In this document: positions 56,576 to 64,000 of the stretch, piece by piece
Layout of the letters: each line of letters begins with the position of its first letter
How positions within the stretch are numbered: the first letter of the stretch is position 1
NCBI RefSeq assembly: GCF_963677035.1
Contig: NZ_OY781472.1
Coordinates: 3,315,658 to 3,379,657, forward strand
From: an uncultured Hyphomonas sp.
GTDB taxonomy: Bacteria > Pseudomonadota > Alphaproteobacteria > Caulobacterales > Hyphomonadaceae
Direction of reading: 5' to 3'
DNA: 64,000 nt
The notes under the pieces: model-generated
What the model was told of the DNA's origin: nothing
Database searches by the model: none
What the model saw: only the letters and a program-made list of their open reading frames with translations
Position numbers and translations under genes: made by a program

Positions 56576-57916
56576 ATGGAACGCCCGCTCACCAACTTCA
56601 TCCGTGCCCTGCGCTCTTCGGAAGTGCGGGTCTCAACCGGCGAAGCGCTGGATGCCGCCCACACGTTGAAGCTTATCGGCTATTCAGACCGCAGTATGCT
56701 GAAGGATTCCCTCGCCTGCGTGCTGGCAAAATCTCCGGAAGAAAAGCAGACATTCGACGACCTGTTCGAGCTCTACTTCTCAAGGCAGGAAACCTCCGCC
56801 GGGTCCGAACAGGACGAAGCGGACTCCTCCGGTACATCTGAAGCCCCAGCGGGTGCATCTGATCTCGTCGACCTGATGGAGTCCGGCGACGAAAACGCCA
56901 TTTCCCTCGCCCTGGAAAAAGCCGCCGAGGCAGCCGGAACTGATAATATCCGCTTCTCGACCCAGGTCGCGTATTACGCCCAGCAGATGTTGAAGAATAT
57001 GGGCGGCGAAGCCCTGCAGGCGCGCTTGCTGGACGCGCTGCAGCAAGGCGGCCAGGACGGCGACGCAGAGGCTCAGCGCCTGATCGATGTCCGCCGGGAT
57101 GTCACAATGAAAGCCCGGGAACGGGCCGAAAAGGCCTTCCAGATCTTCGGCGCCGGAGAGACGCAGCAATTCCGCGACGACTATGCCGCAGAGAAAAAGC
57201 TCTCCGCGATCGACCGCAGCGATATGGAGCGCATGAAGCGCCTGATCGCCAAGATCGCCAAGCGCCTCGCCGTCAAACACTCGCGCCGCAAGCGCCGCCG
57301 CAACCGCGGCCAGCTGGACGTCCGCCGCACAATGCGCGCCAATGCCGGCTTCGATGGAGTACCTTTTAATGTGATCTGGCGCCAGAAGCGGAAGGACAAA
57401 CCGAAGATCGTCGTGGTCTGCGACGTTTCCGGTTCGGTCGCGCAATATGTGCGCTTCCTGCTCCTGCTGCTCTGGTCGATGAAAGATGTCGTGCCGGACA
57501 TGCACGCCTTTGCCTTCTCGTTCCGTCTCGGCTCAGTGGATGAGGTCCTGGAGCACAACGACTTTGAAACGGCGATGACGAAGATCCTGCGGGAATACGG
57601 CATGGGCTCGACCAGCTATGGCCAGGCCTGGTCTGACCTGAAGGTCGACCATGAACAAATCATCGACCGGCGCACAACATTGCTCGTCCTGGGCGATGCC
57701 CGTTCGAACTATGGCGACCCGCGGATGGACCTGTTCCGCGAGTTTGCCGCCCGCGCCAAACGCGTGATCTGGCTGAACCCGGAAGGTCCGGGCCTCTGGG
57801 GCACTGGCGACAGCGTGATCCCCCGCTATGCACCCTTCTGTGCCCAGGTCACGCATGTCTCGACCCTGAAGGACCTGGAACGCGCGGTCGACGAAATTCT
57901 CAGCGCCTATAACTAA
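56576..57916 (+). CDS. VWA-domain protein, CoxE-like partner of MoxR
   Basis: The 446-residue protein has an N-terminal helical part (1-260), rich in charged residues, with an Arg/Lys-dense segment at about 226-245. A C-terminal von Willebrand A domain follows. The MIDAS motif is DVSGSV at about residue 285, with supporting TSYGQAW and LGDARSNYGDPR. CoxE-type proteins bind metal through MIDAS and work with the MoxR ATPase next door. GGGGG precedes the ATG. The pair forms an operon ending in a terminator. Confidence 0.92.
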   Translation: MERPLTNFIRALRSSEVRVSTGEALDAAHTLKLIGYSDRSMLKDSLACVLAKSPEEKQTFDDLFELYFSRQETSAGSEQDEADSSGTSEAPAGASDLVDLMESGDENAISLALEKAAEAAGTDNIRFSTQVAYYAQQMLKNMGGEALQARLLDALQQGGQDGDAEAQRLIDVRRDVTMKARERAEKAFQIFGAGETQQFRDDYAAEKKLSAIDRSDMERMKRLIAKIAKRLAVKHSRRKRRRNRGQLDVRRTMRANAGFDGVPFNVIWRQKRKDKPKIVVVCDVSGSVAQYVRFLLLLLWSMKDVVPDMHAFAFSFRLGSVDEVLEHNDFETAMTKILREYGMGSTSYGQAWSDLKVDHEQIIDRRTTLLVLGDARSNYGDPRMDLFREFAARAKRVIWLNPEGPGLWGTGDSVIPRYAPFCAQVTHVSTLKDLERAVDEILSAYN

Positions 57917-57928
57917 GCCGCAGAATCA

Positions 57929-57958
57929 AAAAGCCCCGGCACACTGGCCGGGGCTTTT
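57929..57958 (+). terminator. Bidirectional terminator after the MoxR-VWA pair
   Basis: AAAAGCCCCGGC (57929-57940) pairs with GCCGGGGCTTTT (57947-57958) around a 6-base loop, a 12-bp stem with T-run on the plus strand and also T-run on the minus strand. It serves the vWA gene and the convergent TPR gene. Confidence 0.9.
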
Positions 57959-57980
57959 CTAAATTCGCTGCAGGCGCAGA

Positions 57981-59381
57981 TCAGCTCCGCTGGCTACGGC
58001 AAGACGGTGCTTCGTTGAAGGCCTTTTCGGCCGCGTCGAAACGCTCGTTCACGGTCTTGCAGTTATCCGTCATCTGATCTTCACCAAGCACAGCCAGGCG
58101 CTTACAGATCTTGGCTTCGTTGGTGACATTCAGCAGAGCCGACTGATACTGGAAGCAGTCGAGCGCTTCGGCTGTCGCCTCTTCGGAGTCCATGAAGGCA
58201 ATCCAGCTGCGGCCGGCCCGATTGCTCGCCTTGCGGAAAGCCTCGCGCGCGCCGGAACGGTCATTACGCTCATAGCGGGACTGGCCAATCTGGACCCACG
58301 CGGTGCCCGGATCTTTCACGCCGCCCATGCTGAGCGCCTTTTGAAGGGCGTTCTCTGCATTTTCCCACTCCTGAAGGTCAGCATAGGAGCGTCCAAGACG
58401 CTCATACATGGCCCCGCCGCCACCAGCTTCAGCAGCTGCCTGGATTACCGGAATGGCTTTCTCATGCTCGCGGGCAACCTGATAGAGGTTGGCCAGAAGT
58501 TCGAGATGATCGAGATTGCGGGAAACACGCCCGGCATTCATTTCCTTCTCAAGGATCTTGGCGCCCTGATAAGGCACGTTGAACCGGTTGTAGAAGTTCA
58601 CGATGCGCATGATCTCGTCTTCGGTCTGCAGCATACCGGCGAGATACATCGCCTTCTGGACCTCGAACGCGCGGCGCTCCTCGTTGCTGGCGAAATAGTT
58701 GCCCGCGATCGCGTCCCAATACTTACGCTCAGTCGGGTTGTGCGCGACCACTTCTTCCAGAATGCTGGCCAGCTTGGCCTTATCGTCAGCCTGATTGTAG
58801 AGGTAGATCAGGAGGTCATAGAGCTGCTGGTCATATTTGGAGCCATCTTCGGCCTTGACCAACTCAGCCCATTTGATGGCCTCTTTGTAATTGTCGACCC
58901 GCTGATACAGGACCGCGAGCTGCCATTTCTGGGTGCGGTCCGGCTTGCCGCCAGCCTGCTGCCACTTATTCATGTATTCGAGGGACTTCTTGATGTCCTC
59001 TTCCTGCAGGTAGATCTGGGCGATGTTGTAATAGGTCTGCGCCCGGTCCTTGTCTGCGATATATCCTTTGTCCAAGGCTGTAAGGAGGTCGCGTACAGCG
59101 GCCTTACGGTCCCCTTTCTGGATGTTGATATAGGCAGACAGCTTCAGGACAGCGCCTTCCTCATAACAATTCAGCCCCATCGATTTGAGCTGGTTCATCT
59201 TGTTGGCGGCTGTAACGTAGTCGTTGTTCGTCATCGCCGCCTGTTCGGCGTCCAGATAAAGCTGGCCCGTTTTCGACGAAAACTCTGTTTCTTCGCAAGC
59301 CTGAGCAAGTGCCGAACCGGCGCCAACAGACACCATGATGCCGGCAATGACGGCGCCTTTGAGAACAGATCTGATACCCAT
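57981..59381 (-). CDS. Exported TPR protein of the TonB energy-transduction cluster
   Basis: The 466-residue protein has a signal peptide (about 1-26, cleavage ALA-Q) and about ten TPR-like helical pairs, for example KDRAQTYYNIAQIYLQEED, RTQKWQLAVLYQRVDNYKEA and GAMYERLGRSYADLQEWENA. The C-terminal part has paired cysteines. In Vibrio and Xanthomonas, TonB2-type operons carry a similar periplasmic TPR protein that helps the TonB complex. I choose the ATG at 59381, which has AGGAGAGGAATT before it; the frame runs on upstream only as a shadow. The 206-bp gap to tonB above has no other gene. Confidence 0.86.
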   Translation of the reverse strand: MGIRSVLKGAVIAGIMVSVGAGSALAQACEETEFSSKTGQLYLDAEQAAMTNNDYVTAANKMNQLKSMGLNCYEEGAVLKLSAYINIQKGDRKAAVRDLLTALDKGYIADKDRAQTYYNIAQIYLQEEDIKKSLEYMNKWQQAGGKPDRTQKWQLAVLYQRVDNYKEAIKWAELVKAEDGSKYDQQLYDLLIYLYNQADDKAKLASILEEVVAHNPTERKYWDAIAGNYFASNEERRAFEVQKAMYLAGMLQTEDEIMRIVNFYNRFNVPYQGAKILEKEMNAGRVSRNLDHLELLANLYQVAREHEKAIPVIQAAAEAGGGGAMYERLGRSYADLQEWENAENALQKALSMGGVKDPGTAWVQIGQSRYERNDRSGAREAFRKASNRAGRSWIAFMDSEEATAEALDCFQYQSALLNVTNEAKICKRLAVLGEDQMTDNCKTVNERFDAAEKAFNEAPSCRSQRS

Positions 59382-59587
59382 AATTCCTCTCCTGACCGCT
59401 GGCGTAGCGGAGTTGTGCCCAATCAACCGGAATTGCCCGGCAGGATCAAGGACTTCAGCGCGGCTTCTGAGGCTTTTTATCTGCGCCAAATGACCCGTTT
59501 CCAGCTTGGTCGTGACTTGCTTCTGATATGGTTCGGTCGCGACCCTCTCGTCAATGCTGATACACATTAGAACGCACGGATTCCACA

Positions 59588-60277
59588 TTACTGCAGCCTG
59601 AATTCCATCGGATAGACATAATTGTGCGACTCGACAGGCACTCCCTGCCTGATTTCTGGCAGGAACTCGGCCCTGCCGACTGCCCTGACAGCTTCTTTTG
59701 CGAATCCGGCATGCGAACAGGTCGCGGACACATCATACGGCAATCCGCGCGTCGTCAGACTGAAATGGACATCGCAACTGCCTTCCAGCCCCCTTCGGGC
59801 CATATCCGCCGGATAGGAGGCAACGGGAGGCCGGATCGCCTGGGCGACACGTTCACCGATGGCCTGCGGCGCAGGCGGCGTAAAGCGGATCGTATCCAGA
59901 GGGACGCTCCAGTCTCCGCGATCAATAACTGGCACAGGCAAGCCGTCGACCGATGTCGCGGTCTTTGAGACCGGCGGCATTGGCGGAAGCTCCACATCCA
60001 CGACAGGTGCACGAACCCGATCAATCAGCCTTGGTTCACTTTCCTCGTGCTGCGGCGTGATAGCCAGTAACGGCCTGTGCACCACAGGCGACAGCTCAAC
60101 CTCATCGACCCGGATCAGCTGGGTCATTGTGACGAACAGCCCAAGCGTAATGGCTGCCGCTGGTAGCAGGGAGGTGAGAAACCGCCCCTCCTGCTGTAAA
60201 GTCTTCCGCGGGCTTCCACTGCCGAACGGCGCGGCAGGTGCGCCGCTGCTGATGCTGTTTGCTTGAATTCCGGTCAT
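59588..60277 (-). CDS. TonB-family energy transducer (downstream copy)
   Basis: The 229-residue protein has a short cytoplasmic N-terminus, one transmembrane helix (about 36-54, TSLLPAAAITLGLFVTM), a proline-containing periplasmic linker and a C-terminal TonB domain. Its end, YPADMARRGLEGSCDVHFSL and the second cysteine in ATCSHAGF, matches the other TonB copy 230 bp upstream. It should couple proton-motive force to an outer-membrane receptor. It has a GGAGG ribosome-binding site. A terminator-like hairpin and a palindrome lie between the two copies. Confidence 0.88.
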   Translation of the reverse strand: MTGIQANSISSGAPAAPFGSGSPRKTLQQEGRFLTSLLPAAAITLGLFVTMTQLIRVDEVELSPVVHRPLLAITPQHEESEPRLIDRVRAPVVDVELPPMPPVSKTATSVDGLPVPVIDRGDWSVPLDTIRFTPPAPQAIGERVAQAIRPPVASYPADMARRGLEGSCDVHFSLTTRGLPYDVSATCSHAGFAKEAVRAVGRAEFLPEIRQGVPVESHNYVYPMEFRLQ

Positions 60278-60300
60278 GTTTTCCTCCGCAATTTATTTTA

Positions 60301-60310
60301 TGTAATTACA
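60301..60310 (-). promoter_or_regulatory. TGTAATTACA palindrome upstream of the downstream tonB
   Basis: In the 229-bp gap 60278-60506 the perfect palindrome TGTAATTACA is embedded in an AT-rich stretch (ATGTAATTACATTACAC on the plus strand) 24 bp from the tonB ATG at 60277, close to the ribosome-binding site. The AT content contrasts with its surroundings. It may be an operator that controls this tonB copy separately. It does not match the Fur consensus that I know. Confidence 0.4.
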
Positions 60311-60449
60311 TTACACAAACGACAGGGTAACGCAAGGGAAACCTAATGAAACGCTATAGCTTCATCCCATCGATGATTGCGAATAGCGGCAGACCGCCCG
60401 GACGGGGCCGTCACTCGCATCGGACCGACAGAATGACCTGGCAGCACGA

Positions 60450-60478
60450 AAAAGGGCGCCCCGAAAGAGCGCCCTTTT
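60450..60478 (-). terminator. Terminator between the two tonB genes
   Basis: AAAAGGGCGC (60450-60459) pairs with GCGCCCTTTT (60469-60478). On the minus strand it lies about 30 bp after the upstream tonB stop and is followed by TTCG. It probably ends the exb-tonB transcript, leaving the second tonB and the TPR gene to another promoter. Confidence 0.78.
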
Positions 60479-60506
60479 CCAAGATGATCACAATGAAGCC
60501 AGTGGC

Positions 60507-61130
60507 CTACTGAAGTTTGAACTCCAGCGGGTAAACCACGTTCCGGCGTTCGGCCGCTTTACCGCGCACAATCTTCGGTGCGAACTCGACCCGGCCAACG
60601 GCCCGCTCAGCTTCGCGTTTGAAGACGTTATCAGAGCAGGTTGCCTGAATGTTGTACGGCTTGCCGCGGGTATCCACGTCAAAGCGAACTTCGCACGATC
60701 CCTCGATACCGCGTTCCGCAGCACGCTGCGGATAGGTTGGCACCGGGGGGCGGATCGGTTGAGCGTCACGGTCCGAGATGGCCACCGGATCAATCGCCAG
60801 CGACTGCATACGGCCAAGGTTCAGATCCGTCGGAGCAGCCCCTTCAATCTTCGGAGTCGGCAGATTGATGTTGGACTTCGTGGCTGAAACCTTCGGCGGC
60901 GGCGGCGGCTTTTTGGCCGAGTCGATCCGCTTCGGCTTCGAACGCTGACGCGTACGAACCTCAGAGTCCTGCTGCTGTGGCGTGATGGCGGTCAGCACCC
61001 GCTGCTCACCTTTTTCCAGGTTCACTTCCTTCACCGAAATGAGCTGATTCATGACGATGAAGAGAAGATAAACAATCGGAATGGCGATAGCGACACCAAC
61101 CAGAAGTCTCGTCAGGGGATTAGTGAACAT
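60507..61130 (-). CDS. TonB-family energy transducer (operon copy)
   Basis: The 207-residue protein has a transmembrane helix at about 9-29 (LVGVAIAIPIVYLLFIVMN), a basic-proline linker with KKPPPPPKV, and a C-terminal domain: YPQRAAERGIEGSCEVRFDV, ATCSDNVFKREAERAV and VYPLEFKLQ. Two cysteines in the domain are shared with the other copy. It is nine bases after exbD on the same strand and should form the ExbB-ExbD-TonB complex. Confidence 0.93.
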   Translation of the reverse strand: MFTNPLTRLLVGVAIAIPIVYLLFIVMNQLISVKEVNLEKGEQRVLTAITPQQQDSEVRTRQRSKPKRIDSAKKPPPPPKVSATKSNINLPTPKIEGAAPTDLNLGRMQSLAIDPVAISDRDAQPIRPPVPTYPQRAAERGIEGSCEVRFDVDTRGKPYNIQATCSDNVFKREAERAVGRVEFAPKIVRGKAAERRNVVYPLEFKLQ

Positions 61131-61139
61131 GGTGTTCTC

Positions 61140-61556
61140 CTAGTCAATCTTGGCCGAGATATTGATGGCGGTTGCACCATCGAGCCGGTTGATGGTTTCC
61201 ATCACGTCGACAAGCGTTTCAGCGGAGGAATCCACATCGGCCTGAACCACGATTTCACCGCGCGGGTTGTCTTCACGCATCTGCTTGATGGTGAAGCCAA
61301 CTTCGTCCGGAGCGATCAGCTTCTTGTCGATGTAGATTTCGCTTTCGTCGGTGATCGCGATCAGGATGGCGAGCGGCTTGGCATCTGCCTTGTTGTCCAC
61401 TTCCGGACGGATGATACCAACACCCGGCTCCTTGATGAACTGTGCCGTCACAATGAAGAAGATCAGAAGAATGAACACCACGTCGAGCATCGGCGTGAGG
61501 TTCACATCATCTTCTGCACCCCCGGAGGCAAAAGCCTGGCGTTTTCTGCGTGACAT
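61140..61556 (-). CDS. ExbD-family biopolymer transporter (second copy)
   Basis: The 138-residue protein has a cytoplasmic N-terminus, a helix (LTPMLDVVFILLIFFIVTAQF with the conserved membrane Asp) at about 20-40, and a periplasmic domain rich in Asp/Glu. It is 12 bp after the other exbD. Such proteins pair with ExbB in a proton-driven stator that energises TonB. Confidence 0.95.
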   Translation of the reverse strand: MSRRKRQAFASGGAEDDVNLTPMLDVVFILLIFFIVTAQFIKEPGVGIIRPEVDNKADAKPLAILIAITDESEIYIDKKLIAPDEVGFTIKQMREDNPRGEIVVQADVDSSAETLVDVMETINRLDGATAINISAKID

Positions 61557-61568
61557 TGGGTGCTCCTC

Positions 61569-61988
61569 TTACTGGTCCTGCGACAGAACAAGGTTAACCC
61601 CTGTCTGATAGCCGGCGTTATAGGCTGCGTCCCGGATCAGGACTACGACACCACTTTTCGCACGCGGATTGGCCTGAATTATGACCTGGCTCTCCGGCGT
61701 CTCTGCCCGAACCCGTTCGATGTTGGCTCGAACAGAACCAATATCGGTGGGACGGCCATTTACAGTGATCATGTTGGACTCATCCACGTAGATCAGAATG
61801 GCAGGCACGGATTGCGTCTGCTCCTGATCTGGCGGCGCAGGCGGTGGCGGGGGCTCGAGGCCCATCGCCTTCTCCTGGGCGAAAGTCGACGTCACGATAA
61901 AGAAGATGAGCAGAATGAAGACAACATCCAGCATCGGCGTAAGGTCGACATTGGCCTCTTCAGGCGCGTCATGTGTACGTCCTCGCAT
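61569..61988 (-). CDS. ExbD-family biopolymer transporter (first copy)
   Basis: The 139-residue protein has the same LTPMLDVVFILLIFFIVTS helix, then a proline-rich linker PPPPPAPP before the periplasmic part. It overlaps exbB by one base (stop and start sharing). The two ExbD copies are only partly alike outside the helix, so they probably have distinct partners or form a heteromeric stator. Confidence 0.95.
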   Translation of the reverse strand: MRGRTHDAPEEANVDLTPMLDVVFILLIFFIVTSTFAQEKAMGLEPPPPPAPPDQEQTQSVPAILIYVDESNMITVNGRPTDIGSVRANIERVRAETPESQVIIQANPRAKSGVVVLIRDAAYNAGYQTGVNLVLSQDQ

Positions 61989-62497
61989 CAGCTAATCTCC
62001 ATCGCGTCTTCAACCTGCTGGACCGAGCGGGCAACCCGGCGGTCCATGCCGGAGGTGAACAGAATTCCGGACAGCGATGCCACCATGCCGGCCATGGTCG
62101 GGATTGTGGCGCGGGACACACCGGCCGACATGGCCTTCGCGTCCGCACCATTCGTGATCGCCATGACGTCGAACACGGCAACCATCCCGGTCACGGTTCC
62201 CAGCAGACCCAGCAAAGGTGCCAGAGACACCATTGCCTTGGTCAGGCTGACATTCTGCTCCGCCTTCACGCGGACTTCCGAGACCAGCTTATCGCGGATC
62301 CAATGAGCGAAGGTCGATTTCCTGTCGGAGCGCGAACGCCACTCCGCAATCGCCTCAGCGGCCACCTGTTTATGAGCGAACCTGAAATAGAACACACGTT
62401 CCAGAATCAGTGCCCACATAACGAATGTTGCAAACATAATGACCAGCAACACCGGACCGCCTCGGTCGAGGAAAGCTTGTAAATCTAGCAAACCCAT
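61988..62497 (-). CDS. ExbB/TolQ-family proton channel subunit
   Basis: The 169-residue protein is short for ExbB and has three helices: GGPVLLVIMFATFVMWALIL (about 13-32), then SLAPLLGLLGTVTGMVAVFDV (about 89-109) and IPTMAGMVASLSGILFTSG. The GTVxGM turn is family-specific. With ExbD it makes the proton-driven motor for TonB. It is 36 bp after the TtpC-like gene. Confidence 0.95.
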   Translation of the reverse strand: MGLLDLQAFLDRGGPVLLVIMFATFVMWALILERVFYFRFAHKQVAAEAIAEWRSRSDRKSTFAHWIRDKLVSEVRVKAEQNVSLTKAMVSLAPLLGLLGTVTGMVAVFDVMAITNGADAKAMSAGVSRATIPTMAGMVASLSGILFTSGMDRRVARSVQQVEDAMEIS

Positions 62498-62533
62498 AAG
62501 GGGCTCCTCCTCAATGAGGCTACATAGCGCAGC

Positions 62534-63928
62534 TTACGCTGCACCATGCTGGGATTCCGCCTTCTCAGCGATCAGACCAGCGGCCTGTTCGTCGAGAATC
62601 TGCTGATTACCGCGAGCCATCGAAGCAATGATGGCGTGCACCAGCAGAAGCGGGATAGCCGACACAAGACCGAACACGGTGGTCATGAGGGCAACCGAAA
62701 TACCACCAGCCATCAGCTTCGGATCGCCGGCACCGTAGATGGTGATCGACGTGAAGGTGATGATCATACCGATAACGGTACCCAGAAGACCCAGCAGCGG
62801 AGAGACAGCGGACAGAACTTTGACGATATCGTTGAAGCGTTCGATACGCGGCGATTCGCGAAGGATCTGTTCGTCGAGCTTGAGTTCGAGCGTTTCGATG
62901 TCGGCTCCACGGTTCTGTTCATAGGTCTCGAACAGGCGGGCCAGCGGATTGCCGTCGCCTGCCTGACGGGTTTTCGCCGTCTTGCGCATGGCACCACCCA
63001 TCGTGAACAGGGTGAACATCTTGTAGAGGCCGATCAGAAGGCCGATCGCCAGCAGGAACATGATGACTGCACCAACCGGACCGCCTTGCTTGATACGGTC
63101 GCTGAGGACCGGCAGGTCGCCCAGGATGCCGAACAGGTTACCTTTCGATGGATCCACCGGCGCACGCACGATCTGGTCAGGACCCGCATTGATGAGCGTC
63201 TTCATTGCAGCGGCATAGGAACCAGCCGGCTGGGTCTTGAAGGCCTGCAGGTAAGTGTCGCCGTTGTCTTTCTTCTTGACCTCGACAAACTTCACCGGGT
63301 CAGTCGTTGCGGCAGTGAACACACCAATACGCATCAGTTCGACATCAGCGTTCGAAGCGTCCGGACCGACACCATCAACCGTGGCGTCAAAAGTCTTCAC
63401 TTCGGACTGAGCAATCATTTCCTGCAGGATCGCATTCGGAAGCCGCTCAAGTTGAGCGCGGTTCGGAAGCGTACGGGCCTCTGCGATTTCGGCGATGCCT
63501 TCAACGCGGCCCTGGTAATCGAAGTTAGCGAAGGAGTTCGCGATTTCCGGCATGGTTTCACCGGCTGCCGAACGGAACTGGCCAAGCAGTTCCTGGAAGT
63601 CGCCAGCCTGTTCAGTGACCTGGCCTTCCAGATCAGCGAGCGTGGCTTCGTTCGCATCGAACTCTGTCCCAAGTGCGCGGCCCCGGGCTTCAGCAGCGTT
63701 CAGAGCGCCCCGGGCTTCAGCCATCTTGGCTTCCTGGGCGTTCTTGTCCTGCTGGAATTCCTTCAGGCGTTGCTGGTTCTCTGCAGTCATCTCGCTCGAA
63801 TCTGTCTGAACGCGCTTCAGCACGTCTGCGAGCGATTGTGCGGACGCCGGAGCGGCCATGGTCATTGCGCTAAGGCCGAGCAGCGAAGCTGCACCCAGAG
63901 CCTTCAGCGAGGATTTGAAATTCAACAT
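62534..63928 (-). CDS. TtpC-like MotA/TolQ/ExbB fusion protein
   Basis: The 464-residue protein has a signal peptide (about 1-30, cleavage ASA-Q), a coiled-coil periplasmic region (residues 32-140, rich in Glu/Ala/Gln), further periplasmic sequence to about 275, and then an ExbB-like channel domain with three helices from 285 on. The last includes SPLLGLLGTVIGMIITFTSI. This is the layout of TtpC in Vibrio TonB2 systems and the same class in Xanthomonas and Caulobacter. The ATG at 63928 has AGAGGAAAA before it. Confidence 0.94.
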   Translation of the reverse strand: MLNFKSSLKALGAASLLGLSAMTMAAPASAQSLADVLKRVQTDSSEMTAENQQRLKEFQQDKNAQEAKMAEARGALNAAEARGRALGTEFDANEATLADLEGQVTEQAGDFQELLGQFRSAAGETMPEIANSFANFDYQGRVEGIAEIAEARTLPNRAQLERLPNAILQEMIAQSEVKTFDATVDGVGPDASNADVELMRIGVFTAATTDPVKFVEVKKKDNGDTYLQAFKTQPAGSYAAAMKTLINAGPDQIVRAPVDPSKGNLFGILGDLPVLSDRIKQGGPVGAVIMFLLAIGLLIGLYKMFTLFTMGGAMRKTAKTRQAGDGNPLARLFETYEQNRGADIETLELKLDEQILRESPRIERFNDIVKVLSAVSPLLGLLGTVIGMIITFTSITIYGAGDPKLMAGGISVALMTTVFGLVSAIPLLLVHAIIASMARGNQQILDEQAAGLIAEKAESQHGAA

Positions 63929-63959
63929 TAGGTTTTCCTCTTATTCTCTGAGCCTGGCC

Positions 63960-64000
63960 TTACTGGACCTGGAACTTCTGGACGGGGGCGAACAGCACGG
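63960..64000 (-). CDS. C-terminal end of a gene upstream of ttpC, cut by window edge
   Basis: On the minus strand an open frame ends in TAA at 63960-63962, with the last 12 residues VLFAPVQKFQVQ. In related operons a DUF3450 gene precedes ttpC, and this fits that position, but 12 residues are too few to prove a family. Its stop lies 32 bp before the ttpC ATG, consistent with one transcript. Confidence 0.5.
   Translation of the reverse strand, partial: VLFAPVQKFQVQ

Noticed and set aside
59525..59554. TTGACG / CATATC promoter pair for the TPR gene on the minus strand
   Set aside because: The -10 hexamer matches the consensus at only three positions, so it is not strong enough to list as a feature.
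59382..59588. Upstream extension of the TPR gene near tonB
   Set aside because: It lacks any signal peptide or motif. The ATG at 59381 has a strong ribosome-binding site and begins a signal peptide.
60301..60310. Fur box upstream of tonB
   Set aside because: TGTAATTACA is palindromic but does not resemble the GATAATGATAATCATTATC-type or alphaproteobacterial Fur/Mur sites closely enough.

Overview
This window looks like the chromosome of an alphaproteobacterium, most likely family Hyphomonadaceae (Hyphomonas and relatives). The pointers are: a moderately high-GC genome; a class II (plant-type) glutamate-cysteine ligase; a mitochondrial-type aa3 cytochrome oxidase operon with ctaB, ctaG and surf1; an F1-only atpHAGDC cluster with no F0 genes; and a bactofilin gene overlapping an M23 peptidase gene, a pair known from stalked and budding alphaproteobacteria. 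Nearly all of it is core genome. I see no prophage, insertion sequence, CRISPR array, rRNA or tRNA.

Layout. 1-3.3 kb: end of a GT4 glycosyltransferase gene, then a TetR regulator with a perfect 16-bp palindrome upstream and a PlsC-like acyltransferase. 2.8-11.0 kb (minus strand): a SUF iron-sulfur cluster, cysteine desulfurase - small membrane protein - sufB - sufC - sufD - sufS - sufT - sufA - DNA glycosylase, with a secreted-protein gene of opposite orientation between sufB and sufC. 11.1-18.6 kb: housekeeping genes (YciI-like, hydrolase, anmK, tyrS, a giant AsmA-like protein, bcp). 18.8-24.5 kb: M23 peptidase/bactofilin pair, NfeD/paraslipin pair, peroxiredoxin, YqgE, and an EAL protein. 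33.3 down to 23.4 kb (minus strand): coxB-coxA-orf-ctaB-orf-ctaG-coxC-surf1-thrC-GNAT-EAL, a nearly gapless run. 33.4-45.4 kb: TPR protein, TldD, rhodanese, peptide transporter, glutathione synthesis, rsmE, an aldehyde dehydrogenase, and ubiA-dsbA-crotonase. 45.4-50.3 kb: the F1 ATP synthase genes. 50.5-55.2 kb: a SnoaL-like protein, priA, a GT2 glycosyltransferase and an orphan. 55.2-55.4 kb: a cluster of REP-like palindromes. 55.6-57.9 kb: a MoxR ATPase and von Willebrand A protein pair. 58.0-64.0 kb (minus strand): a TtpC/ExbB/ExbD/ExbD/TonB energy-transduction operon followed by a second TonB and a secreted TPR protein.

The gene sets fit together as respiration (oxidase, ATP synthase, ubiquinone, heme O), Fe-S assembly and thiol/redox defence, envelope shape and lipid work, and TonB-powered uptake. 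The observations most worth following up are: PriA with three of the four cysteines of its second zinc site replaced by threonine; the tandem non-identical TonB proteins separated by a terminator-like hairpin; the opposite-strand secreted gene splitting the suf operon; a Cys-rich N-terminus on SufB; unknown small membrane proteins locked into the suf and cox operons by overlapping start and stop codons; and the TetR palindrome. I did not find a convincing wholly new multi-gene system. The nearest candidates are these unexplained partners inside known systems.
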